In this document: in pieces, positions 1 through 7,709 of the stretch
Position numbering within the stretch: position 1 is the first letter of the stretch
Layout: every line of letters begins with the position of its first letter
DNA from: Candidatus Cacconaster merdequi
GTDB taxonomy: Bacteria; Bacteroidota; Bacteroidia; Bacteroidales; UBA932
Assembly: GCA_018064345.1 (NCBI GenBank)
Contig: JAGHVK010000033.1
Span: forward strand, 1-64,000
Reading direction: 5' to 3'
Length of the DNA: 64,000 bases
The notes under the pieces: generated by a model
Told to the model about the DNA's origin: nothing
The model's input: the letters and a program-made list of their open reading frames with translations, nothing else
The model's database searches: none
Position numbers and translations under genes: made by a program

Positions 1-19
1 AAAATGCGTCTGGATATCA

Positions 20-73
20 AAAACTCATTGGAAAAAGTGTGACGAAATGGCTAAAACTCGTTGAAAAAAGTGT
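20..73. repeat. 21-bp direct repeat, 33-bp period, upstream of ATPase gene
   Basis: Two copies of a 21-bp sequence lie at 20-40 and 53-73. They have the form AAAACTC(A/G)TTG(G/A)A5GTGT and differ at two positions. The second copy runs straight into the -7 box at 73-80. An earlier copy could lie outside the window. Confidence 0.7.
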
Positions 74-80
74 ATATTTG
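73..80 (+). promoter_or_regulatory. Bacteroidota -7 box for the first ATPase gene
   Basis: TATATTTG fits TAnnTTTG, the Bacteroidota primary sigma -7 element. It ends 22 nt before the ATG at 103. Confidence 0.55.
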
Positions 81-102
81 TTGCTGGATAACATTGAAAA
101 TC

Positions 103-1536
103 ATGTTGAAAAGAAAGATTGAAGATACTCTCATCGAGTGGAAAAACAGGCCTGAGCACAAACCCCTTGTTATAATGGGCATCCGCCAATGTGGAAAGAC
201 ATTTATCGCAAAGCATTTTGCGACGGAGAACTATAAGAATGTAGTGTATATGAACTTCATCAAAGAGCCGGAGCGAATCAATGCATTTACGGGTTCAAAG
301 GACGTGGATAACATATTGCTTAATCTTTCTGCACAGATTAAAGGAGTCAAATTCCTCCCGGGAAAGACTTGCCTCATCTTTGATGAGATCCGGGAATGCC
401 CTGAAGCAAGAACCTCGCTCAAATTTTTCAAAGAGGATGGCCGTTTCGATGTGATTGCTGCCGGCTCTCTGCTGGGCGTTCTAGGCTATGGCGATGAGTT
501 AAGGAAAAGACGTCGCAAGTTGATTCATAAAGAAGATCCTGGGATAAATTCAGTTCCCGTCGGAAGCGAGGATATTATTGAAATGTATCCGCTGGATTTC
601 GAAGAGTTTCTTTGGGCAAACGGTCTTAACCCAGAAGTCATTGATGCTCTCAGGAAGTGTTGCAAGGAAGAGACACCGGTACCAGACGGGATCCATGTCG
701 CACTAAAGAGCTATCTGAATCTTTATGTTGCAATTGGTGGCCTGCCTGCTCCTATCAATGCTTTCCTGTCTACCAATAACATGAATGCCGTAAGCAAAGA
801 GTACCAGGACATCATCAAGGAATATCGCGATGATATGGTCAAGTATGCTCCGGACAAGGATAAACCACACATCAGGGAGTGTTTCAAATCAATTCCAAAA
901 CAGCTTGCCAAGGATAACAAGAAATTTCAATACAGCATAGTCAAACCCGGAGGACGTAGCGAAACATATATTGGATCTATTCAGTGGTTGGAGGATGCCG
1001 GCATCATCTGCCGTTGCTATAATACAGACATCACCGGTCTTCCGATGGAAGGGAACGCAAAGGACAATGTTTTCAAGGTGTACACGGCAGATATCGGACT
1101 TCTCATTGAAATGCTTGGTCCCGGGACACGGGCAGACATTCTGCAGGGCAATCTTGGCGGTTTCAAGGGGGCGATCTATGAGAACCTGATGGCAGACACG
1201 CTCCACAAGAAACGCCAGAATTTATACTATTTTCAAAAGGATTCGGGCCTTGAACTGGACTTTCTTGTACGAATGAAAGGAGAATGTGTACCGCTTGAAG
1301 TCAAAGCAAAATCAGCCCAAGCAAAAAGCGCACAGACAGTCTTGAAGCATCCTGACAAATATGGAGTAAAACAGATCATTAAATTCGGAGACTATAATGT
1401 TGGCCGGGACGGTCAATTGCTGACTCTCCCCTCCTATATGCAGTTCCTGCTGGATCTTGAGCCTGAAGATATAATACTTGAGCCTATCGATGTCGACGCA
1501 GTGAATGCAATGGCGAGAGAAATATTATACCAATAA
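103..1536 (+). CDS. AAA-type ATPase with DUF4143 C-terminal domain
   Basis: A 477-aa protein of the AAA_14/DUF4143 family, cytoplasmic ATPases that are very common in gut Bacteroidota and whose cellular role is not settled. The P-loop GIRQCGKT lies near residue 27 and the Walker B stretch LIFDEIRECP near residue 90. The C-terminal third holds the nuclease-like DUF4143 region (SGLELDFLVR, then PLEVKAKS), which resembles a PD-(D/E)XK core. I use the ATG at 103. An upstream TTG at 61 is in frame but lies ahead of the -7 box at 73-80. No partner gene is adjacent. A second, diverged member is at 6340-7674 and a remnant of a third at 56107-56322. The family assignment is firm; the function is not known. 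Confidence 0.9.
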   Translation: MLKRKIEDTLIEWKNRPEHKPLVIMGIRQCGKTFIAKHFATENYKNVVYMNFIKEPERINAFTGSKDVDNILLNLSAQIKGVKFLPGKTCLIFDEIRECPEARTSLKFFKEDGRFDVIAAGSLLGVLGYGDELRKRRRKLIHKEDPGINSVPVGSEDIIEMYPLDFEEFLWANGLNPEVIDALRKCCKEETPVPDGIHVALKSYLNLYVAIGGLPAPINAFLSTNNMNAVSKEYQDIIKEYRDDMVKYAPDKDKPHIRECFKSIPKQLAKDNKKFQYSIVKPGGRSETYIGSIQWLEDAGIICRCYNTDITGLPMEGNAKDNVFKVYTADIGLLIEMLGPGTRADILQGNLGGFKGAIYENLMADTLHKKRQNLYYFQKDSGLELDFLVRMKGECVPLEVKAKSAQAKSAQTVLKHPDKYGVKQIIKFGDYNVGRDGQLLTLPSYMQFLLDLEPEDIILEPIDVDAVNAMAREILYQ

Positions 1537-1670
1537 GAACGATCCTCCCCAGAAATTGATATTGGGATCCCTTTATTATCACGACTATTGGCCACATAAT
1601 TAATATCTTCAGGAAATTAGGGATTACCTAACAAAACAAGTTTTCTATTCATATCTCCAATTAAAGATTC

Positions 1671-2021
1671 CTATATTTGCTGCTTCAGCTCGTTCTCAAT
1701 CTCCTCAATTGAAGGTAGGCTATGTTTGTAGTCGTCCGGTAGGATATTGACACCTTCGAAGCCGGAAATCCCCAATGGCTGATTATAGCCTTCAAGGGAA
1801 TACTGAGCATAGACATCATCCTTGCTCTTGCAGATTAGCAGACCAATAGTCGGGTTGTCACCCTCGCGTTTGAGTAGATGATTAGCGCAGGAAACATAGG
1901 CGCTCAGTTGTCCGAGGAAAGAACCTTCAAACTTGGTTGTCTTGACTTCTACGACAACGTAACAATGCGCGAATGTATTGTAAAACAGCAAATCCACGAA
2001 ATTTCTATTTGCTCCACGCAT
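1671..2021 (-). pseudogene. C-terminal remnant of a YhcG/DUF1016-type nuclease
   Basis: The 116 residues match only the C-terminal PD-(D/E)XK domain of YhcG/DUF1016 proteins, which normally run to about 350 aa. The markers are FVDLLFYN, then VVVEVKTTKFEG, then NPTIGLLICKSKDD. The whole N-terminal domain is missing and an in-frame stop lies just upstream of the first codons, so I read this as a truncated remnant rather than a short gene. It lies between a DUF4143 ATPase and a TetR gene, within a stretch with several other decayed genes. An expressed solo nuclease domain is possible but less likely. Confidence 0.7.
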
Positions 2022-2076
2022 CTTCAATGAGTTTCATTGCATCAGCCGTCAGCCTTTTTGATCTTGATACAGCCTT

Positions 2077-2664
2077 TCAAAATTCTTTAAGCTGTGGCTT
2101 GACGTCCTCGACCTCTTTGCTCGACTTGATTATGGACATTATGCCGGAAAAGTGGTAACTGAGCGTTTTGCTTACTTCTTCTTCCGGGAAGTCCTCCGGA
2201 TGCCTTACACAGAGTGCAGCTATGCCGCAGGCGACAGGCCACATCTGGCGGACAAGCAGATTGGCCTGTTCCGGGCTTAGGCCATAACCCTGCTCGACCG
2301 AGCCCAGACATTCCCTTGCAACGCTTTTCGCAATCTCGGGACGTGCATCTTTCCCGAGAAACAGCATCTGGAAGACATTCGGGTCTTCCTTCGCGAAGGC
2401 AACAAGTCTCAGACCGAATTCCTTGAACGCGGGGAAATAGTCCGTGACACCTTCCATTCTGGCGGTGAAGGTCTTCTCCCCCGCTGTGCGTATGGCATCC
2501 ATCACCTCGTTCATATCCTTGAACATCGTGAACATAGGGCTGGACGAGGTTCCGAGCTCCTTTCCCAGAGCCCTGGCACTGACCGCATCGAATCCGCTGG
2601 TCCTCACTATCCTCAGACCGGCGGCAACAATATCATCCTTGGAAAATCTCGGTTGTCTTGGCAT
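2077..2664 (-). CDS. TetR/AcrR family transcriptional regulator
   Basis: A 195-aa protein with the usual TetR length. The N-terminal helix-turn-helix spans about residues 8-55 (FSKDDIVAAGLRIVRTSG, then the recognition-helix region ALGKELGTSSSPMFTMF). The rest is a helical ligand-binding and dimer domain of unknown ligand. The gene is divergent from the TonB-dependent receptor at 2841, so receptor expression is the likely target. Its leader contains a palindrome at 2675-2692 that could be its own operator. The regulator class is firm; the target and ligand are inference. Confidence 0.9.
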   Translation of the reverse strand: MPRQPRFSKDDIVAAGLRIVRTSGFDAVSARALGKELGTSSSPMFTMFKDMNEVMDAIRTAGEKTFTARMEGVTDYFPAFKEFGLRLVAFAKEDPNVFQMLFLGKDARPEIAKSVARECLGSVEQGYGLSPEQANLLVRQMWPVACGIAALCVRHPEDFPEEEVSKTLSYHFSGIMSIIKSSKEVEDVKPQLKEF

Positions 2665-2674
2665 ATATCAAACA

Positions 2675-2692
2675 ATCGTTATATAACACGAT
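2675..2692. promoter_or_regulatory. candidate TetR operator
   Basis: A perfect 10-bp palindrome GTTATATAAC (2678-2687) sits inside imperfect ATCGT/ACGAT flanks. It lies between the TetR start codon (2664) and the TetR -7-like sequence at 2694-2701 (TATCTTTA on the minus strand). A second weak inverted repeat, TAAC-4 nt-GTTA, lies further into the intergenic region. Confidence 0.4.
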
Positions 2693-2768
2693 GTAAAGAT
2701 ACAATTATATCCCGGAATTATAAAATAACAAATGTAAGATAACGAGTGTTAGATTATAGAAAATATTG

Positions 2769-2776
2769 TATCTTTG
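2769..2776 (+). promoter_or_regulatory. -7 box for the TonB-dependent receptor
   Basis: TATCTTTG fits TAnnTTTG and lies 64 nt upstream of the ATG at 2841. The palindromic element at 2805-2827 falls within the resulting leader. Confidence 0.6.
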
Positions 2777-2804
2777 CAGCCGCTAGAAACAGATATATCG
2801 AACA

Positions 2805-2827
2805 AGAACCTGTTTTGAAATGGTTCT
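2805..2827. repeat. palindromic element, full copy
   Basis: AGAACC, 11 nt (TGTTTTGAAAT), then GGTTCT. The 6-bp arms are perfect. It lies in the leader of the TonB-dependent receptor. Near-identical copies are at 24634, 61337 and 62088. Confidence 0.8.
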
Positions 2828-2840
2828 AAAGAGAAAAGGA

Positions 2841-5189
2841 ATGAAAAAGAAGGTTTCAATGTCCTTAATAGCAGTCTTGCTGCCAATAGCCGCGTTCGCG
2901 GCCGGTGACTGGAAAGGGAAAGTGGTGGATGAGAAAGGTGAGCCCGTCCCGTTCGCAAACGTAGTAGCCGTTTCAAAGACAGATTCTACTATGACATCCG
3001 GAGCAACAACAGCCGAGGACGGCTCGTTCCGCATAGTGACAGATGCAAAGAATCAACTGCTTATGGTGTCGATGATAGGGTACAAGACTCGTTATGTGAC
3101 ACCTTCCGACAACATTACCATTACGCTTGACGATGACACTCAAGTCCTCGAAGGCGCAGTCGTATCTGCCGTTATCCCGAAGACCACGCTCTCCGGAGAG
3201 GGGCTGCAGACCTCGGTGCGCGGGACAGTACTTGAGAACGTCGGCACCGCCAACGATGTCCTGTCGCGCACTCCCGGGATAATCAGGAGCAAGGACGGAC
3301 TGCAGGTCGTGGGAAAAGGAGCTCCACTTGTATATATCAACGGCAGAAAGGTCTCGGACATAACGGAACTGGACCGTCTGCAAAGCAACGAAATCCAGAG
3401 CGTGGAAGTGATAACCGACCCTGGGGCACAGTACAGCGCGAGCGTGCACTGCGTAGTGCGTATCCGTACCATAAAGCACCAGGGCGACGGATTCGGGTTC
3501 AATGCCGGTATGACAGACGAGCAGTCTCTGCACAGCGGCTACAACGATCCTTCCGGATATCTTAATGCAAACTACCGCCATGACGGACTGGACATTTTTG
3601 CCGGCGTGAATGCGTTGAAAAACACGTCACGTCAGGAAAGCGATATGTACCAGCAGACATTCGGGACTCCTGCGTTCAAACAGGAGGGTACCTTGGATTT
3701 CGTCCAGAAGATGACACAGACAGGCGTGAACGGCGGGCTGAACTGGCAGATTTCCGACCACCATACCCTCGGAATCCGGGCAGAGGCCGGGATGAAGCCC
3801 AAAGTGGACGTACATCAGCTGATTGACGAAGACATATTTGAGGGAGGCATCCTGACGGACCATCTTACCGCTGAAGGCGACCATCACAATGACAATATGC
3901 CTTTCGGCTTATCGGTCAATGCATACTATAACGGACAAGCCGGAAAGTTGGGGATAGACTTCAATGCCGATTACTACGGTATGAGGACTTCGCAGAATGC
4001 GCACACAATGGAAAAGAGCGCTATGGGACAGGACGACGACATAAGATACATATCCCACAGCGACAGCAGAATGTATGCAGCTAAGCTCGTGATATCCTAT
4101 CCGTTATGGAAAGGTAAGCTCCAGGCCGGTACCGAGGACGTCTTTTCGCGCATGGATGATGACTACACTATCAGCAACGTCTCTGTACCTTCGTCTGCAT
4201 TAAATGTTAACGAGGACAACGTCGCTTTCTTCGCCACTTACGGTTTCTATCTGCAGAAAGTCGGGCAGTTCAGCGCGGGAGTGCGTTATGAGCACGTGAA
4301 CTACGTCTATGAAGACCTGAAAGGATTTGATGACCTGCACAGAAGGTATGACAATGTTTTCCCGACGTTTTCCTATTCCAATGCCTTCGGTCCCGTCCAG
4401 TTGCAGCTGAGCTATTCCACCAAGACCTACAGACCAGACTTCGAGTTACTGAGCAGTGCGGTGGAATACCACAGCCGATACATTTACCAGAGCGGAAACG
4501 CAAAGCTCCAGCCGCAGACCAACCACGCCCTTGGACTGAACGTAAACTGGAAATGGCTCACTATGGTGACGAACTATTCAAGGGCGGAAGACGCCTTCGC
4601 CACTTGGTCGGAACTCTACAACGACAAAGGCGTGGTGCTGGTCCACCCCGCAAACATCGACCGACCGGTAAGGAGACTGGCCTGTTTCGTGAACGCTGCT
4701 CCGACCATCGGCATCTGGACAATGAATTATACCGCCGGAGTGCAGCAGCAATGGCTTACGCTGGATATGACAGATCCGCGAGAGCCCTCCGGGAGCCGGG
4801 AAGTGTCATTCAGCGACAAGCCGATGTTCGCCGCCCGGCTGTTTAACACACTGCAGCTGAAGAATGACTGGCAGATAGAGCTCGGGGCGGAATTCTACAG
4901 CAGGTCCTATTCGCAGAACGCCGAACAGACAAACAACTATCTGGATGTCTCCGCCGCAATCCAGAAATCTTTCCTGGAGAAAGCCCTGGTCCTCAGACTG
5001 GAAGGGACCGACCTCGCAGACCTTGCCAGATACAATGTAATGACCGACTGCGGAAGCCATATCATCAGACAGACCAACCGTATGGACCGCCAGAGGATAA
5101 AGCTGTCCATCAGGTACAGCTTCAACACAGCCCAAAGCAAATACAAAGGCACTGGTGCCGGAACTGATGTAAGAAGCAGAATGAAATAG
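2841..5189 (+). CDS. TonB-dependent receptor, outer membrane beta-barrel family (OMP_b-brl_3)
   Basis: A 782-aa outer-membrane protein. A signal peptide spans about residues 1-20 (MKKKVSMSLIAVLLPIAAFA). A CarboxypepD_reg-like beta-sandwich follows (GDWKGKVVDEKGEPVPFANVVAV, residues 21-100), then a plug-like region (about 110-200, including VLSRTPGIIRSKDGLQVVG), then a long aromatic-rich barrel. This is the TonB-linked receptor architecture; the substrate is unknown, and there is no SusD neighbour, so it is not a classical glycan utilisation pair. An in-frame ATG at 2820 exists but lies inside the palindromic element; the signal peptide begins at 2841, which I prefer. The divergent TetR gene is the likely regulator. 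Confidence 0.88.
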   Translation: MKKKVSMSLIAVLLPIAAFAAGDWKGKVVDEKGEPVPFANVVAVSKTDSTMTSGATTAEDGSFRIVTDAKNQLLMVSMIGYKTRYVTPSDNITITLDDDTQVLEGAVVSAVIPKTTLSGEGLQTSVRGTVLENVGTANDVLSRTPGIIRSKDGLQVVGKGAPLVYINGRKVSDITELDRLQSNEIQSVEVITDPGAQYSASVHCVVRIRTIKHQGDGFGFNAGMTDEQSLHSGYNDPSGYLNANYRHDGLDIFAGVNALKNTSRQESDMYQQTFGTPAFKQEGTLDFVQKMTQTGVNGGLNWQISDHHTLGIRAEAGMKPKVDVHQLIDEDIFEGGILTDHLTAEGDHHNDNMPFGLSVNAYYNGQAGKLGIDFNADYYGMRTSQNAHTMEKSAMGQDDDIRYISHSDSRMYAAKLVISYPLWKGKLQAGTEDVFSRMDDDYTISNVSVPSSALNVNEDNVAFFATYGFYLQKVGQFSAGVRYEHVNYVYEDLKGFDDLHRRYDNVFPTFSYSNAFGPVQLQLSYSTKTYRPDFELLSSAVEYHSRYIYQSGNAKLQPQTNHALGLNVNWKWLTMVTNYSRAEDAFATWSELYNDKGVVLVHPANIDRPVRRLACFVNAAPTIGIWTMNYTAGVQQQWLTLDMTDPREPSGSREVSFSDKPMFAARLFNTLQLKNDWQIELGAEFYSRSYSQNAEQTNNYLDVSAAIQKSFLEKALVLRLEGTDLADLARYNVMTDCGSHIIRQTNRMDRQRIKLSIRYSFNTAQSKYKGTGAGTDVRSRMK

Positions 5190-5191
5190 CT

Positions 5192-5305
5192 GCTTATGTT
5201 ATAACAGAAAGACTGAATCTCAAGCCCTGGCGTGAAACGGACGCTGAGGTGCTGTTCACCCACATGCGCTCGACGTTGCCGATAGGTTATGAGCCTGGCT
5301 TCTAA
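5192..5305 (+). pseudogene. N-terminal remnant of a GNAT acetyltransferase
   Basis: A 37-codon stretch with no start codon reads VITERLNLKPWRETDAEVLF and ends at TAA (5303-5305). This is the strand beta-1/helix alpha-1 opening of GNAT family N-acetyltransferases (TERL.LRPWRE.DAE.L). Everything after about residue 37 is gone. It begins immediately after the receptor stop codon and overlaps the end of the minus-strand gene by 4 nt. It is too short to function. Confidence 0.65.
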
Positions 5306-6165
5306 TGGACAAACATTCTTCCTTCATCAAAATCAAAAGCTACGGCTGAATTGAAAAATGGCAATCCGAGAAATCCCATCTCTTTTATTGCATTCATTTT
5401 TCCGGTCAGCCCGATGGAGACATCATCATACTCTTGCCCACAGACAGTGACGGCATCTGCATAGATACCCTGAGCCACAACATTGCCATTTGCATCGCGT
5501 GCATCCCGAGGTATGATTTTCCCCTTTCTGATTGCGTTGCTGACGCTTCTATGCTGGCTCATAAGGAAAGCCAACATCGGATTTCCGAAATCCACAATAA
5601 GATTTCCCTTGAGCACAGCCTTATTGCCTTGGGAAGATATCGCCATCTTCGCCTTCACAACGGGGAACCCTGTTTTCTTGTCAAGATGCAACTTATAGCA
5701 CTTACCTGTGTTCTCGGCCGCCTCACCGATTGACAGCCGGCCATTCAGAATGTCCACAGAGACCGTCCTGCGGCCTGACTCACCATAGAGATTCTGAACA
5801 GGAAGGCTGATTCCGTCAAAACCCTTCAGTATGAAGATGGGGCCGCAATATTTGTCCAGACCTATCTGAAGCGCTCCATTGGCCTTGTATGTAATCTCGT
5901 ACATGTTGTTGAGCAGCCTGATCCTGGCCTGGGATGGTTCAAACACCAAGTCGCCCCCGGCTAAGGCTCTTTCGTAGAAATCCTGGCCTATCAACAGAGC
6001 CGGTATTCCAGATTCAACCATTATTCCGCAACTCTCTCCACATATTGCAGCCGTCATGAACAAATGTCCGTTACGGCGGTCAAGCTCGTATGAATGGACA
6101 TTCTGACCATACGAAACAGCAAAGAAGAATAAAGAGAATACCAATGATACGATTTTTGCTCCCAT
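5302..6165 (-). CDS. secreted retropepsin-like protein with degenerate active sites
   Basis: A 287-aa protein with a signal peptide (about residues 1-20, ending SYG). It carries features of aspartyl-protease-like (retropepsin) domains in Bacteroidota. There are two hydrophobic-hydrophobic-x-x-G loops, GIMVESGIP near residue 48 and NLIVDFGNP near residue 187, and a closing GFLGLPFFNSAVAFDFDEG motif near the C-terminus. Active members carry D-T/S-G in these loops. Here the first is ESG and the second DFG, so classical aspartyl catalysis looks compromised. ATG 6165 is chosen over the preceding in-frame GTG. A -7 box (minus TAACTTTG, 6195-6202) lies 29 nt upstream. The fold assignment is moderate and the function unknown. 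Confidence 0.65.
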   Translation of the reverse strand: MGAKIVSLVFSLFFFAVSYGQNVHSYELDRRNGHLFMTAAICGESCGIMVESGIPALLIGQDFYERALAGGDLVFEPSQARIRLLNNMYEITYKANGALQIGLDKYCGPIFILKGFDGISLPVQNLYGESGRRTVSVDILNGRLSIGEAAENTGKCYKLHLDKKTGFPVVKAKMAISSQGNKAVLKGNLIVDFGNPMLAFLMSQHRSVSNAIRKGKIIPRDARDANGNVVAQGIYADAVTVCGQEYDDVSIGLTGKMNAIKEMGFLGLPFFNSAVAFDFDEGRMFVH

Positions 6166-6175
6166 CACGTAATTT

Positions 6176-6186
6176 AGAACCTGTTT
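6176..6186. repeat. half copy of the palindromic element
   Basis: AGAACCTGTTT, the left half only, lies between the -7 box (6195-6202) and the start codon (6165) of the retropepsin-like gene. Confidence 0.5.
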
Positions 6187-6194
6187 ATATCGTC

Positions 6195-6202
6195 CAAAGT
6201 TA
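6195..6202 (-). promoter_or_regulatory. -7 box for the retropepsin-like gene
   Basis: The minus strand reads TAACTTTG, matching TAnnTTTG, 29 nt before the ATG at 6165. Confidence 0.6.
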
Positions 6203-6339
6203 CAAAAAACATATAAGAAGCTGTTTTACAATGAAGATTTTTTTGAATATCCGAATAAAAGGCGTAATATTGTATTGGCAAAACAGTCGTAATTGTTATC
6301 AAAATGACAACAAAAGCTGGCTTCTGAATCAACAATAAT

Positions 6340-7674
6340 ATGATTATCGAACGTAATGACTATGTGGCACGCCTGATGGCGGCGCGGCTGAACGGGAAAA
6401 TCAAAGTAATTTCCGGAATCCACCAGTCCGGGAAGTCGTTTCTCCTGACAAACCTGTACAAAGGCAGACTGATTGAAGAAGGCATTCCCGATGATTCCTT
6501 CATCGAAATCTCACTTGAGCGGAAAGCCGACATCAAGTACCGGAACCCACATAAGCTTTACGACTATGTCATAGAGCGTACTTCTGATACAGAAAGAAAG
6601 TTTTACGTTTTCATCGACGGAATAGAACTCGCACGCAAAGTCAAGAACGGAAGCGGGAGCATAAGTGAAGACCAGGTGGATGAGGAGTACATGGACCTGA
6701 TGTACACCACTGTCTATGACATCCTCAATGACCTGCTTGACAGGCCGAACCTCGACATATACATTACGGCCTCCAACTCACGGTTGATCTCTGAAAATAT
6801 AGCCGTAAACTTGAGCGGCGGAATCACTGAGATAAAGGTGATGCCTCTTTCTTTTGCCGAATACCTCTCCACCAGTCCGAACGACAGGAAAGATGCTCTG
6901 GAGGAGTATATCCGGTACGGAGGTATGCCCGCAGCAGTCCTTGAACCTGACGAAGAGAAGAAGAGGAAGTACCTTCAGACATTGTTCGACGATGTTTTCC
7001 TGAAGGACGTTACCCGACGGTACAATCTGAAGAACAATGCAATCCTCAACCCTCTGCTTGACACACTGGCATCTTCCGTAGGCTCATTGACCAATCCTAC
7101 AAAACTTGCCGGCCGGTCGGGAGTGCTGATGGAGCAGGCACCATCTCATTCGACAATAACAAGATACCTTGATTACCTTGAAGAGACTTTCCTGTTCCAG
7201 GGGGCAAGGCGTTGGGACATAAGGGGGCATCAATATTTCGACAGCATTCTGAAATATTACGCAACGGACACAGGTCTGAACAATGCCAGACTGCAGTTCT
7301 CTCAGGAAGAGAGGGCCGGCCTGCTTGAAAACGTCATCTACAACGAACTCATACGCAGAGGATACAGCGTCGATGTAGGGATAGTTGAACTGACAAGAGT
7401 CGTAAGCGGCAGACGGAAGCAGTCGCAGCACGAAGTAAACTTCGTCGTAAATACCGGGAAAACAAAACTATACATACAGTCCGCCCTAAGTGTGGACACG
7501 CCTCAGGAAAAGGAGACGGTGACCTTCGCTCTCAAGAACACTTTCGACTTCTTCCAGCGGATAGTTGTTCTGGACGGGAACGACGAACCTTGGTACGATG
7601 ACGAAGGGATAATGTATATAGGAATCATCCCATTCCTGCTGCTGCCTATGGCAGACGAGGCTCTGAAACTCTGA
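6340..7674 (+). CDS. AAA-type ATPase with DUF4143 domain (diverged)
   Basis: A 444-aa member of the AAA_14/DUF4143 family. The P-loop GIHQSGKSF is near residue 26. The Walker B-like stretch FYVFIDGIELARKV has IDGIE where most members have LDEIQ. DIYITASNSRLIS is the sensor-1 region and MPLSFAEYLS the conserved linker. The DUF4143 part (about 190-400) contains TRYLDYLEETFLFQGARRWD and YYATDTGLNNARL. Near the end, QHEVNFVVNTGKTKLYIQS replaces the usual ELDF...EVK nuclease-like core. It shares only the family architecture with the first ATPase in the window. Its biological role is unknown. Confidence 0.88.
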   Translation: MIIERNDYVARLMAARLNGKIKVISGIHQSGKSFLLTNLYKGRLIEEGIPDDSFIEISLERKADIKYRNPHKLYDYVIERTSDTERKFYVFIDGIELARKVKNGSGSISEDQVDEEYMDLMYTTVYDILNDLLDRPNLDIYITASNSRLISENIAVNLSGGITEIKVMPLSFAEYLSTSPNDRKDALEEYIRYGGMPAAVLEPDEEKKRKYLQTLFDDVFLKDVTRRYNLKNNAILNPLLDTLASSVGSLTNPTKLAGRSGVLMEQAPSHSTITRYLDYLEETFLFQGARRWDIRGHQYFDSILKYYATDTGLNNARLQFSQEERAGLLENVIYNELIRRGYSVDVGIVELTRVVSGRRKQSQHEVNFVVNTGKTKLYIQSALSVDTPQEKETVTFALKNTFDFFQRIVVLDGNDEPWYDDEGIMYIGIIPFLLLPMADEALKL

Positions 7675-7709
7675 CACTCTGCCCGGCCCGGGCCCGGGTC
7701 AGGGTCAGA
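7670..7709. terminator. GC-rich hairpin holding both convergent stop codons
   Basis: An imperfect inverted repeat starts TCTGA at 7670-7674 and ends TCAGA at 7705-7709, with a CCCGG/CCGGG-rich centre. The TGA of the plus-strand ATPase and the TGA of the minus-strand hydrolase form its two feet. It is a likely bidirectional terminator. Confidence 0.6.

Noticed and set aside
2820-2840. Upstream ATG for the TonB-dependent receptor
   Set aside because: It lies inside the palindromic element and would add seven residues before a normal signal peptide.
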